DNA of 64,000 nucleotides from Brugia malayi (lineage: Eukaryota; Nematoda; Chromadorea; Rhabditida; Onchocercidae): NCBI RefSeq assembly GCF_000002995.4, contig NW_025062475.1, positions 11,288,187 through 11,352,186 on the forward strand. The letters run 5' to 3'. The position numbers and the translations under genes are program-made. The notes beneath the pieces are model-generated. The model was not told where the DNA came from and did not search any database. It saw only the letters and a list, made by a program, of their open reading frames with translations. Positions 12,641 to 36,144 of the stretch are shown piece by piece (positions within the stretch are counted from its first letter, which is position 1; every line of letters begins with the position of its first letter).

Positions 12641-15600
12641 AAATACTTTTTTTTTTTTAAATCCGATAATATTTTACAATGCAAATCGAAATTCTAAATC
12701 TCATTAGCAAATTGTTTAAAATTATTTACGAAATAAAGGAAATTCATTTATACTTCTTATGATAACTCTACTTTTCAAATTATTTCATATTATTAATTAT
12801 TACATATTGCAATTTTCTTTTATTCTTCACTTCAATTTTCTCAAATCTTCTCTTCCTACACATTTCAATAATTTTGACAAAAATATCAATGCTTCTTTTC
12901 ATTTTTTGAAAAGATAATTATACACCATAATCACTAAAAAAAAAAAAAAAAACAAAAAAAAAAAGTTAAACGAGAAGATACGCATACCCATTTAAATTTC
13001 TTCCCTATTTAGCAGCAAAAAAGAAAAAAAAAAAGTGTAGTACTTTCAATAATAGTAATGGTACACTCAAAAAAATTAAAATGTACTTGCTTTTTTGAGA
13101 GAAATTCAGTTAATAAATTAGCACATCTGTTGATTTTGTTTCTTTTAATAAAATATAATTAGCAGAAAAAGGAAGATTAGCTTTTAGATGAATATTGATT
13201 TAGAGCAACTTATTGATTTCTTGTTAAAAGTTAAAAGATATTATTTAAGGTTTGCACTTATAGTATTTACATTTTTAAAAAAAAAAAGATGGATGATAAA
13301 CTGTCCGTAGCATTTATTTTTCATCGATTGAAAGAGCATTTAAGTTTTAAGAAATTCTACCCTTAAAATTTTGTTTCAGTTTCAAAAAAATTTTTTATCC
13401 AATTAATTCAGTAGATGATATGACCAATAGATGGACAATGGAAAAATTTTTCGAAAGTAATTTAGTGTTAAGAGTATAGGTTATTTTGAAAATTTCTGTA
13501 ACTTTTCTTTTTTTTTTTTTTGTTCTTAAAAATGAAATCCATTTCATTTCAATTTTTTGAAATTATTTTTGTCAGCTGTATTTTTTTGTTTCTGAATTCT
13601 TTTGAACGAAAAAGAAAAAAAAAAAAATACACAGTATAATTTCCGAAATAGTTTGATGAAAATAGCTGTAATGAAAACATTTTAAATGAAAATGTTTATC
13701 TTTTGAAGTTAATTGATCATTAAAGCACTTGCCTAATTAGCTTATTCATTTGTTACAAGTGAAAACTATTTGTAGTTTTATTGTTACTGATTGAATAATT
13801 GCCTGGTTATTATTACTTTGCTATTTCTGTCAATGTTATCATAAATAACTTTAAAAAAATAATTTTTTAAAAATTATTTTTTATAACTTTAAATAATTTT
13901 TTTTTTAAAAAAAAGCAAATAAATAAATAATAAACTCGAGTTAAAATATCGATTGAAGTCTTGGTGTTACTTCATATAAATGAAGTTAGCTTCATTTTAG
14001 TGAAGTAGATTTGAAGAAACAGTGATAATTCTTAACAGTATTAGATAAATGAACCATCATTCAATACCTGTTATACTATTATTTGAGTTTTTCTGAAACA
14101 TTTCGAATTCAGTTGAAATACATTCAGTTGAAAATTCAAAAAAAAAAAAAAAAAAATGCAAACAAACTAATTTAAATTTTTAAACTGAATTGAAATTATT
14201 GAGTAATCAATTTATTAAATGAACTCATAAACAAGCCAAGATATAATGACAAAATCAATTTATATATTTATATATTCATTGTTATCATTGCTTATTTAAT
14301 GATAAAGCTAGAGGGAAAGAGCTCCTTCCTTCATGATCATTTCTACCCTAATTGTTAACACTGATAATTGATTACTGATACTAATTAACACTTCCAACAA
14401 GTGATTACTAACAGTTGGGAATATTGATGTATTGTTTAGTTCAGTTTTGTTTTCCTCACTGATTACCATTATCAATGTTTAGAAAGTGCAGAAGATAATT
14501 GTTTGATATTCTTTCGAGAATGATAACTGTCTGAAATAGCTTTTAGTAAATTTATTTGCTAATTTTATTAAATAATTTGAAATTTGAATGACTTGAATGG
14601 CAATGTTAAATTCTTTTTTTCTTTTTGAATTTTTTTATATTACAAAATTGTCATCTTTGTTAATTATTGAATGCTTAGACAAATACGAAAGATAATAGTT
14701 ATGAGGTATTACGAATGTTTTTTTTTTTTTTGTTGAAATATTCTATAATTTATCTAATTCATAAACCACAATATTTTCATTATCTGAAATTCTATGAAAC
14801 GAAAAAATTTTTCCAAATTTTTTTTTTTGAAAAAAGTTAGATAAAGTTTGCTATAGAGTAGAAATGCTAGATAGATACTACGAAAGTGTGTTAATATTAT
14901 TCTGTGATATATAAATTTTCCGGTTAGTGTCTTTTCCGGATAAGATTGTTCTTTTTAACTTACAGTTTATAATGTGTTATAGATGCTATCGTATGCAGTA
15001 ATAGTTTTTTTTTTTTCTAGTAATATGTTCTGAATTATATAAGAATTTGCAAAATTTATTTTAAATTTTACTCAAACCGGAAACTACGGAAAAACTATTT
15101 GTCTATCTATGTTACTTGTTTTTTTCTTAATTGCATTTTATGGATGAGAAAAATTAATTGATAAATGAATTCACCATTAGCATTACTTATTTTATTAATT
15201 ATATGATTGAAATTTCCAGGTACTTTCATTCCTGTATAATATTTAATTTCTTTCTCTTATTCCATTTATTTCTGTTGTTGTTTCTGTTTTATAAAATAAG
15301 AATTATTCATTAACCACAAAATAAAAATTATTATTTTGCATCATAATATTTTCAACAAAATAATTCTTCCTTGAAAAGCAAATATTATTAATAATTATTT
15401 CATTATTTCATTATGATACTATTCATTATGTGATAGTATCAATCTTTTAATCATAATAACTTTTTAAATTTATTAGATACATTCAGCTAATATTCTAAAA
15501 TTTAAATATTTTATAAAATATCAATCCAAATTTTTCATTTTTTCTTTCTTTCTTTTTTTAGAAAAAGTGGATTACGTCAGTTAAAAGAGAAACAGTATTT

Positions 15601-16545
15601 TTGACGAAAAGAAATGATATAAAATTTTGCTTTCAATATTACTATATTACATCACATAGAAATATAATGATCAAATTAACTTTAAGTTTAAGCCATCAAA
15701 TGTAAACGAATGACATCTTTTGGCTAAAATTATTGCATAGAATATAAATATAACACATAGAATATAAATATAATCTTTAATATTTGATAGAATATTTTCT
15801 TCACTTTTTTTTTTCTTCGGCTAACTGTTAGAAGGGAAGAGAAAAGTGATAATTTATATTTAATTAGCTGATAATGCAACCTTTTTCCTTCACTATGAAT
15901 GATACACAAAGTGATAATACCGCTCGCTATCAATGATAAATTGTTTAGATTTGACCTAAAGAGGATAAAGAGAGAAAGAGAGAGAGAGAGAGAGAAATGT
16001 AAACCAAAATGAATAATCAGTAGAGATATCAGCTTTATTCTTTATTCAGACAGATTACATCATCTGTTCTGTATTTCAATTGATTATTATGATAAAGTTT
16101 CATATTTTCTTATCATCCATATAATTTTATCAATATTTCATTTATGCTCACTCATCCTTTTTCACACCTAATTTTTGCTTAAATTTGATTTTTTTTAGCT
16201 TTTTATTTCTTTCATTAAAAAATTTATTTCATCTTTTAAATCTTTATCACATATATCTATTCGAAAATAATTGCAATTAAGAAACAATATCAATGGGATA
16301 AATTATATTTAATTGACAAACTACAATTAAATTTACTTAAGTTGCATTCATAAAATCTGCGCGATAATAGTTTTAACAATGAAAAGAATATTTTCCATTT
16401 TTTTTTTCCGTTTTCTTTTTTTTTAAAAAATATTACTATGCATCAGGCTTTTTAATGCAATCTTCAAATTGATTGGAAAGTTTCGATACGTGAACGAAAA
16501 ATTTTACAACCACTATTGGTCTGTATATAATTGTGAGGAATTCTA

Positions 16546-16741
16546 ATGAATTCGAATTCTACGGTACACGTCAAATATTGGCTTCAAACAACAACACGAT
16601 TGTTATCATTATCAGTGTCATTAGAATTGAATGAATTTACACCAATCAGAATTATTAACGCCAGTACCAGAAAGCGATACCGAAGGAGAATCAGCATCTA
16701 CCCGGATAACATCCTCACCTACGGTTCGATTGATTAATTAA
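16546..16741 (+). other. candidate coding patch with two overlapping frames, unassigned
   Basis: Two frames look protein-like in succession. Frame A starts at ATG 16,546 (MNSNSTVHVKYWLQTTTRLL) and stops at 16,737. Frame C starts at ATG 16,631 and carries an acidic Ser/Thr-rich tail (SELLTPVPESDTEGESASTR), ending at TAA 16,739-16,741. The switch between them suggests a frameshift, a splice junction I cannot place, or chance. Composition is richer in G+C than the flanks. It lies between the two candidate N-terminal channel exons and could be a further exon of that gene, but no strong donor is present. Confidence 0.25.
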
Positions 16742-17717
16742 ATAATACTGCAGATTTTTTTTTTTGTCATGAAAGTTGAGTAAAGTAAAAATTAAAAAAA
16801 AAAAAAGCGGAGTAATTGTAGTGACAATAATAATAATTAATAATAGATTTGAAAGACAACTAAATAATTTAAATAGTTATTTGAAATAATATTATCAAAA
16901 TAAATCAAAATAACATCGTAATAATTATTATTTAATAGAAATGTGTAGAAAAGGAAATTATGGAAGCGTACTACTTAACTAATCAAATGCATGTCAAACT
17001 GTATATTTGTAATAAATAACTGAAAAGATAAATGAGTATTTGATTGGTGACAAAAAAGGTGACATTTTATTGACATAATTTACCTTTTAATTCTTTCTCA
17101 GTTTTCATATATTAATTTACTTCAAATTCGTGCATCTTTTGTTATTGCTTTACATATATAATGTTTGTATGGAAAAAAAGAAATAGTTTAAATTCCATTT
17201 TATTAGTTTTGAACTTAACTGTGCAATGCAAATTAAAATTAGAATAGATGTTAATTCTATTAGTTATATATATTGAAAAGTGATAAGACTTTATCGATAA
17301 TTTAATTTGTCACAGATTATATCAGACATATGACTGTATGTGCTAACCGATGTCACTCAGAGACTTTTGTTGTCAATTATAACAAACGTTACGTTCATTT
17401 CATCCATTAAATCAAATATAATTCGTATCATCTATTCATTATCTGGCAGTAATTTATAGTTTGAAATTATTGAAAATACACTGAAAAGTAGTTCAGTATC
17501 ATTTAGTTATTGTTACTCTTTCAATATAAATTGTAAGATATATCTTATTGAATTTTAGTAATTATATCTAAATTTCTTATTCCTCTTACATTGAAGAATA
17601 AAATGAATTGAAGTAAAAATTTTCACATAAAAATTTGAATCATACATATGAGAAAAAAGTTAGATTATTAGTTAATTACTGTCTGCATTAAATGATAATT
17701 TGATTGCATAATAATAG

Positions 17718-17942
17718 ATGAAAATTAACCATATCCATTTGGTTAAGCTATTATCATCGAATCCACAAGAAAATCATCTATTACATCCATTGTCAAATTA
17801 TGCGAGCCGAAAAATTGGCAGACAAGAGCCATCATCATTTCATCACCAACAGCAACAACGAATTGGTCATCGTCCAAGTTTTATGCGACGTCTTTCTGCA
17901 GCTATACCATCTCTTTCAACGGATTCAATGCCGTTTGCTGCT
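17718..17942 (+). CDS. candidate alternative first (or internal) exon of the ERG-type channel gene
   Basis: ATG 17,718 opens 75 codons ending at a consensus GTAAGT donor at 17,943. The peptide is polar with a Gln/His run (FHHQQQQRIGHRPSFMRRLS) and ends STDSMPFAA. The bases before the ATG (AATAG) could also serve as an acceptor, so this may be internal. It is the closest upstream coding exon to the conserved core. With the strong donor it ends in phase 0, which does not match the phase-2 need of the exon at 20,649. A weaker GT at 17,933 would give phase 2 and an open join. Membership of unc-103 is inferred from position, strand and composition. Confidence 0.55.
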
Positions 17943-17999
17943 GTAAGTTCTTTGTTGCCGTAAAATTACGCTAGTACTACTACTGGAATGGAATTACCT

Positions 18000-18044
<45 letters not shown>

Positions 18045-18098
18045 TGTGTGTGTATGTGTGTGTGTGTATGTGTGTGTGTGTGTGTGTATGTGTGTGTG
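18000..18098. repeat. (TG)n microsatellite with TATG interruptions
   Basis: About 100 bases of TG repeats broken by regularly spaced TATG variants, directly downstream of the 17,718 exon donor. The regular interruptions give a higher-order pattern of roughly 10-20 bases. Confidence 0.95.
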
Positions 18099-20056
18099 CT
18101 AATTAAAGTATGAATTCATTCATCTCTTAAATCATTCAAATCCATTTGTACATCTGAAATAGTGGACTACTGGGAGAATGTGATATATATAATTTATAAT
18201 TATTTGGTAATTGTTATTGTTCAATTTATTGAGTCACATTGTAAATTATTGTCTCTAATCAGTGAATACATTAGATTATTTTGCAAATATTAAAAAAAAA
18301 AGATACTAAAGTTTAAACTATTTCAATGCTATTTAAATGATTGATTGATTTTTTATTATTTGATGGACTTCATGCTAATACTAATATCAATTATTTCATG
18401 TCAATTCTTTTTTATCAAAAAACCCACAACTCAATATTTATCTATTTAATTATAAATAGTTGGAAAAAATTTTTTTCTTTATTCCGAACTGATCAAAAGA
18501 GAAAAAATATTGTTGAACTTTCATTAGCATCACTTTTTTTTTTTTTTTAAATTTAACTGAGCACACGGCATAATTGATTGCTTGATAAGTTCGAAAAATA
18601 TTATCATTATCACCTATTTCTACTTATCCTCATTTCTATTTTCAATCATTAAAATATACTCATCCAGCAAATAAGAAAAAGAGAAGAAAATTGCAGTAGT
18701 TGTTTTTGTTTTTATTTTGTTTTTTTTTTTTTCCTCTGCTTATTGATTATTCGTCTGAAAATTAACGTTTTTACTAAATTATTAGCACAATTTTTATTAA
18801 TAATTAGCACATATTATCTTCTAAGAATTAATATTTCATTTATTATTATAAATAAGAATGATAATATTACTGATAAAGTGATAGATAAAAAAATAACTAT
18901 AAAATGAAATGATAAAAATGATTTTTATGACATCATTTCTATGCAACGATGATGCATAAACCAAAAGCTAAAATCATCACTTAAAGAGCTTTTTCAACTA
19001 AGTCAATTTTCATTTTCGTCATTTCATTTCGATGTAAAGCTATTGATTTGTACTTGGCTGTATTTTTCTTTGCTTTTTTTTAAAAAAGAAAAAGAAAAAT
19101 GCTGTCATCGTAAAAACTTGAACTACTTATCTAGTTTTTTTTTTTTCTTTTCTCTTTCTTGTTCCTTATTTTTTTTTTTTTTAATTTTTTTATGTTTGAA
19201 ATTTAGATTTTTTTTTTTTTGTTTTTAATATTATCATCATTTTGATTCATATTTTTTAAACGCATAAAGCAATCATGAAAATTTTTACGACTTTTATGCA
19301 TCAAAAGAAAAAAAAGAGTAGTAGTCGATAAGAAATTTCACAGAATAATGTATCCTATGAATGTCTTAGAAACGTTTAGTTCATATCTAACTAACTTTAT
19401 TTTTATCATTTAATGCTATTTTTATTGTTAACAAAAAAATAAAATTTTATTGAAAATTTTTTATTATTAAAAATTATATAAATACGAAAATAAAAATAAA
19501 ATTAAAAAAGTGCTCTTAATTTTTTGCTTGCATTTTTAAATGTGAAATGAAATTAGTTGCAGTGGTATTTCCGTATTTTCTATAACTTTTACAAAAGTAT
19601 AATGTTTAAACATAGGTTATCAATTAAAAATAAGACGATGATTTATCCAAAGATGAGGTCAACTGAAAAAATTATTATTTATATGAGATAGTTTAACTGT
19701 TATCTTATCTTGTACACTTTTAAATATTTAAAAATCAAACAGAAAGGGAGATTTCAGGTTAATTTTCATGCTAATTCACAATGTTCAAATGAAATTCATT
19801 GCTACTATTATTATTGCTACTGTCGATTTGATTATCTGATGATATATTAAACTTATCAAAAAGTCTTCTTGCAAGTTCTCTTTATTTTTTATAAAAATTT
19901 TGCATAAATTAAATTGGACTATTGGAGTATAATTTGCGAAAAAAAAAAAAAAAAAAACGAAGCAGTTGGAAATGTACATTATCATATGAATCTTTTTGAA
20001 ATTTTTTGAAATACTGAACATTTTTTGAAGCTAAGCAGAATGAAGGAAATTTGATT

Positions 20057-20090
<34 letters not shown>

Positions 20091-20648
20091 ACATCTCATC
20101 GAATTCCTACTTTATCAATTTTATTAATAAAATAAATTTTTTGCAATGTTTTGTAAACAAATGAAAAAAAAGGAAAGAATGAACTCTCGAAACAGTCTGA
20201 TGAAAAAAGTTATGCCAAATGTTGCTACCGAATTCTCGAGGTGATTTTTCTTCTTTTTTTTTTTTTTTTTTTGCACAGAATCATTTAATATTGGATTTTA
20301 TTTCACTTTGAAATTCATACAAGCAATTCTAATTAAATTCCTGCATTAGATCAATATGATAAATTGGTATGAAATAAAAAATTTCAAGTATTTATTAAAT
20401 TCTCACTTGGTCATTAATTTCAAAAATTATTTGTTAAAGTAAAATAATGGCAAGAAAAAACATTTTTTTTTGATATATATATTTCATTAAGTTTTAAAAT
20501 TTGTTTTTTTTTTTTTTTACAATTAATTTATAATTTATCTTATCGTTAAATACTTTTAAAATCATAATTATACTATCGTACCATTTGATAATTTATTAGA
20601 GATTAACTTCATTCAATAAGATAATTCTCCTGGATTTCTTCTCTTTAG
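18099..20648 (+). other. AT-rich intron before the first conserved channel exon
   Basis: Homopolymer-rich DNA with a (TC)n run at about 20,058-20,088 and several 15-20 base T tracts. I looked for an exon of phase 0 to phase 2 that would link the candidate N-terminal exons to 20,649 and found none convincing. Confidence 0.5.
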
Positions 20649-30824
<10,176 letters not shown>

Positions 30825-31079
30825 CAGTAACTAAGATTACGGTTTCATCCTTTATCTTCCTTTCATTTCATAAGAAATTTTTTTTTTTTTTTTTTTGTCA
30901 AATTTCTTTTTTAACATCCTCATTTACTTCCTGCTCCTTTGAAATCATCTCATTGTATGTAATAGCGAGTTTTATGCTCAATTAGCATATCATAACACAA
31001 ATATTCCACCATTCATCCTTTTCAACTTATCATTTATACAGTAATAAATCAATCTTCCGATCTATCCGATTTCCTCTCT

Positions 31080-31119
<40 letters not shown>

Positions 31120-34104
31120 AGAATAGAAAAAAGAATCGATTCTTTCAAAATTCAAAACAAAAGTATTCACTTTTTTTTGTTGATGTGAGATGATTATTCT
31201 GAACTGAAAAGGAAAGAAAGATATTGAAATAATAAATTGCTTACAAATTATAAGTATTTGTGTTGTGGTACACAATTGATAATTCTCTTTTCTCAGGGGA
31301 TCTATGTCGTCCCGGTATCCCATTATGATTTTTTACCATGCTCTTCTTTTTCATTTGTTTTATGAAATCTAAAATTTAAATTTATATTGTTCTGATGTAT
31401 TCATTAATTTTGAGTGCAAATGATAGTACTATATGATAATAGATCGCTTCACTCCGGTGCCGTCTTACTTTTTTTTTTCTTTAAAAAGTTTAATTTGGAT
31501 CATTGCTAAATTATTATTATAGAGAAATTGTTTGTTTGTTTGTTCGTTGGTAGTATTTCTGCGCTAAAAAACGAAATAAATAGTAAAGGAACACACATAT
31601 AATCACTAAATTGATTTTAGAGAGTTTTTTTTTTTTTCAGTTAGGAATGAAATAATTTTAAATAATGCAATCCAATAACTTAAAATTTTGGAAATTGAAT
31701 TCAAAACATTCAAGTTTTTTAGTGTTGAATTAGAAAATAGAAAGGAATTCTTTCACTGAAAGAAATAGCGCAAAAAAGTTGCAGTAATGCTTTTTTAGCA
31801 TTTCAAATTTAAAATGATCTCGTTATTCTCTTTTTCTCCTTCCCTCGCTCTTGCTCTTTCTAGATTATCCTGAGATTTTTGTGTATTTCTAAGTATACCA
31901 ACCAAACAGATGCAGTTTCTATTTATTAAATTAAGAAAAAATAAATAAAATCATACAAATCATTTTAACAAAGTTATCTGTCATAACAGTCCCATGAAGG
32001 TTTACTGGATTGAGAATAAAAAGAAGTGACTTCTATGGTAAAGCCATCTGTTAATGAATAGTTTGTGGAAAAGCTTGGATATACATAGAAATTCCAAATG
32101 ATTACGTTGTTTTTTTGTTTTACCTGAAAAATTGTAAGAGTGAGTGATTTGATGTGATACTATTATTTGAAATGACATACCTCTTTTACAAATTCTTTTT
32201 TCCATCCCTTTAATAACAGATCATGCAAAAAAAAAAAAAAAAAAGAAAAAAAAAATGTTAAAAAATCGAAACGTATCCAAATCTTCTAGCAAATCATTCA
32301 TTAATAAGTGGCTTTATCAATATATTCGGAAATTCATCACGATCGTTCAGGCAAGCGTAAACTTTTAAAGTTTTGCTCAAAAAGCAAACAATAATTAAGT
32401 AAATTAACCATTGCATTCAACATTTTTGCTAAACAAATTTTCTGAAAATTATGAAAACTGCAGAATATTTCGATATCATTTTACTTTAAGAAAATGATCA
32501 GAATCAAAATTACTGTCGTATTGAAATGATCAAATTTTTTTACCAGTAATAAGCTAAATGACAAAGTTCTAAAAAAAAAAAAAAATTTCAACTAGTTTCA
32601 GAATAATAAAGATGAAAAATACTACTACCACTGTAAAAAAATGGTAATGAGTTCAAATTGTGAAATGGAGAAAATGTGGAATCTTCCTGCAAACTTCATA
32701 CATCACCGGATTGATATTTTATTGATCGTAATGAATTATCCCGTTTTTTCTCATTTATTCGAGATTCAAATTTTGAACCAAGCCAATAATTTTCCTGAGA
32801 ATTATGAAAGCTGCAAAATATTTCAAAATTTCAATTTCAAATTGATCAGGAAAAAAAAAAAATTAAAAGGATGATCGAATTTTATGACTTTCAGGAGGGA
32901 ATGAGCCCTAGACACCTCACGAATTTATTACTAATCCTTCACGAATATCCTAGATTTTATCAAATTGAAATCCTAAGATCACACAAATTTCCTTGTACCT
33001 ACATGTGTGAACATACCAGAAATTTGAGCAGTTGGATAATCAGCTATAACCAAATAATTATTAAAGTCAACAATATGCATTAATTAAAAATGCTATTTCA
33101 AATTCACTCACCTCATACTGTCCAAACAAAATGTATGAGACTATATTTACCAAGTGTAGAAGATGTAACCACATTCATGATCATAGATTACTCAATTCTC
33201 ATACTACTAATGACGATGATGTTACGCATCGCTCATTTGTAAGTTACAAGCCAGTGGGCCGTTAATATACATTAAACTGTCATTGCATTAAAGCTTAATT
33301 ATTATTTGTATTTCGCTAAATGATGAAATCAATATAATAATTAAACCAAAACAAAACAAGGATGTATGAAGAAAACAGAAGCATAAGCATTCTTACAATA
33401 AGATTTTCTTTTTACAATTCAATATTTAAAAATGGACAATCGATGTTTGGTTTTTTTTCCTTTTTAAAATATTTTAAAGACGATATGAATTCTTAGACAA
33501 CAAGTAAAACAAAGTGCCGTGCATCTAAAAAATACCATAATTTCTCACCAACAAAGAACACCTTTTTAAAAATCTGTACTTGATTATTTTAAACGCATTT
33601 ATCTATTCAGCTCAACGACTGATTAAATCAACAAAAATAGTGAGCAGTTATGCTCCAAAACGAGGTAACCGTAGCAGCGGAAGCGGAATAAAGACAAGAA
33701 TTGGGCTGAACTGAAACTGAAAAAAAAAGTAGTCGCTCATCTAAAAGGGTCTGCATAATAACATAGGTTCTCGCTCATTAGCAATTCACAAACTTCTGCA
33801 AGGTGCAAAAGAATATAAGATGAAATATAAAATGAAAATAAAGACTCACAAAAGACAACCACGATTAAGTTAATGAGAAAATATAAAGAGAGAGTGAGGC
33901 ATATATTAATCATAAAAGCGCCTAAAGCGACTTCCTGATATTTGATAAAAAATGACCTAAAAGTAAAAGTAATTAAAGTTTCGAATATGACCTGAACTTA
34001 CCGAAATTTCTAGATAGGAAAAACAAGCAAGTAAATCTCTCCGAAAACTAGATCATCATATTTAGCTATCTTTGCAAAGGAAAATTTTTAAAGATGCGAG
34101 AATT
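30825..34104. other. intergenic region, convergent 3' ends
   Basis: Lies between the stop of the channel gene (+) and the stop of the SWIB gene (-). It should hold both 3' UTRs. An AATAAA for the + gene is at 31,043-31,048, followed by a 35-base A run at about 31,086-31,117. Two diverged copies of a roughly 65-base unit lie at about 32,436-32,502 and 32,787-32,849. I see no gene here. Confidence 0.6.
31043..31048 (+). terminator. candidate polyadenylation signal for the channel gene
   Basis: AATAAA 219 bases downstream of the stop codon, within AT-rich 3' sequence. It is the first canonical hexamer I noticed on this strand after the stop. Confidence 0.5.
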
Positions 34105-36144
34105 TCAACTGCTTTCATTTTCACCATCATCATCATTCTCGTCATCTTCATCATTATTTACTCCAACGATATCCTTCTTCTTCGTACTATCATCATCCTG
34201 CTTTATATTTCCATCATCACCATTACCATTATTATTACTACTCTCAGCTTCCAATCGTGCTTCTTCTTCCGCTTCAAATTTTTCCAAAGCAGCCCGTTCT
34301 TCCTCATCCAAAAACTTTGGCTCGATAATATGAGCAGCGAGATCCTTCATTAAGCCGAAAGCAAGAAAACGTTTCTTGAAAATCTTCATAAGAGGTTCAT
34401 CGGGCAACACATAACGTTTATCCTGAAAAACTAATATAACATTTTTTATATTAAAACGGAAAGAATAAACGATTACCCATTTCCGATTTACGATTCAAAA
34501 AGGAAAAGAAGAAACTTCAGCGTCGGTCGCATGAAGTCGGAACTTTTGTAACTGCTTAAATGAGGGCAACATACTTTTGGATCAAGTAAATTATTGCTCC
34601 GAAAATATGCCCACATTGCTTTAATCACATCACAGCGTCGCATGTATCGCTTACCACATACTGCAGCAAGATCCTCTGTCAATGCGCAATAAACATTATA
34701 TGGACCCTAAGAATAACAATAGTATGAGACTCAAAAAAGAATATCAACGTCATAAAAAATGTGAAACATATAAAAATTTTCATGAAGGAAAAAAAAATGC
34801 AAAAATATGAAAAAAAGAAAATTTGCAACTTATATATAAAATAGAAATAAAAATGAAAATCGTTAGCTATACAACTCCGCTTTAATCACCTCATCGCAAA
34901 ATGTTTAATCACTCAGTGTAAAGGTTCAGTCACTAATATACATTTTGTGTTGAAACAGAAAGAATAAACGATTAACTCATTTTCGACGTTTTTGTTTTTT
35001 ACGTATTACTTTATATTAATTAAATATATGTCAGAAAGAGACATATACCGTTTACTGGGAAGATATTAACAAACTTTACCAAGCAATTAAAACACTGCAC
35101 TCAATTTGGTCCTAGCCTAAAATACTGCTTTATTGCATAAAAACATCTCTTAGTACACTTTAAATCATTGTGATTTTCATAAAAATATAATAAAAATATG
35201 AAGGAGATCCCTCAATACATTCCACAAATCATTTTTCATTTATAAATAGTAAACTTTAGACCTTCTTTTTGCGAGGCTTTGATCCACCTTCAATATTTCC
35301 TTTGTTCCTTTTCTTAGTAGTTTGTCTTGTTACCGCTGCTCTTCGCCTCTTTTGACCAACTTCCAGTAATTCTGCTTCTGAATCTGAAGACTTCCGCTTC
35401 CTCGTTTCCTAAAATCTTCAGTTGAATAAATCCAAGGTTCGGTCAATATACTGATAGATCTTCATTATGGAAATCTTGATAAAAGCTCACAAAAATTTTT
35501 AACCATCTGAACGTAGTTATAAGATGCAAAGCTTTCATTCAGAAGCAGTCCAGAAAAAAAAAAAAAAGAATTACAGGATGAAAACAAATATACAGACCTT
35601 AACTTTCTTTCTTGGTGCGCGGTCTGTAAAAACAACTGCATCATCTGATTCTGAATCCGATTTGTTATTTGTTTCTGCCTTCTGTTTCTCGGCACTATTT
35701 CTTTCAATTATCTTTAATAATTCTCAATGAGACAAAAAGTTACTGTAAACTGAGAAGAGAGAATTTCCAGATATCTTAGTGATATAACTTCACTGTAATA
35801 ATAGCGCAAAACCATACATCCATTGTGATTTTATCGATTGCAGCTTTATGGTCTGTAAAGTCCACATCGAATGTTTCCTTCAGTTTTTCTCGAATTATTC
35901 GACTTGTCAGTTTATCCATCCCTGAAAAATCCAAACAACCTTTCTTAAGTTAAAAATCTACTACGTTTAAAAAGAAGACAGAAATTATTCCACTTTAAAT
36001 TTCAAGCGGTCTTTTTGAACTTAAAAAATTCGAAATTATATGAAAAAAATGTAACGCACCAAACTGTTGTATTTGTCTTGCAACTGCATCCCGTATACGC
36101 TCTTCTGCTATCGGCAATCCGATGCTCCCCTTAACATCTACCAT
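34105..36144 (-). CDS. DEK_C and SWIB domain nuclear protein
   Basis: Six exons in transcription order: 36144-36060, 35921-35818, 35711-35598, 35408-35262, 34706-34575, 34422-34105. They are phase-consistent and give 299 residues. Residues about 8-62 resemble the DEK C-terminal helical domain (IAEERIRDAV near the start, then TSRIIREKLKETFDVDF). Residues about 64-150 are charged with Lys/Arg-rich likely nuclear signals (RKRKSS, KPRKKK). Residues about 150-235 are a SWIB/MDM2-type domain (RYMRRCDVIKAMWAYFRSNN, then VLPDEPLMKIFKKRFLAF). The tail is very acidic. The DEK_C-SWIB combination is known from Spp27/UAF30-like proteins linked to RNA polymerase I transcription and chromatin. The exact role here is inferred. 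The acceptor at 35,711 (ATTAAAG) is weak but is the one that keeps frame. A TTTGCAAG just before the ATG could be a cis or spliced-leader acceptor. Confidence 0.9.

Larger units (their letters stand above)
8978..17717 (+). other. long AT-rich intronic or intergenic region with a GC-richer island
   Basis: Mostly T- and A-homopolymer-rich sequence. Simple repeats include imperfect ATGATCTAATAGACT-like units at about 9690-9790, (GA)n at 11,735-11,759 and 15,969-15,996, and a (TAAG)n block at about 12,154-12,176. A GC-richer island lies at about 12,000-12,640 and is described separately. A short coding-like patch at 16,546-16,741 is also listed separately. Nothing else is supported here. Confidence 0.5.

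Noticed and set aside
34072..34353. Two + strand frames of 79 and 93 codons rich in Ser and Ile
   Set aside because: They lie antisense to the acidic tail exon of the SWIB gene, whose frame fits a known family and splice phases.
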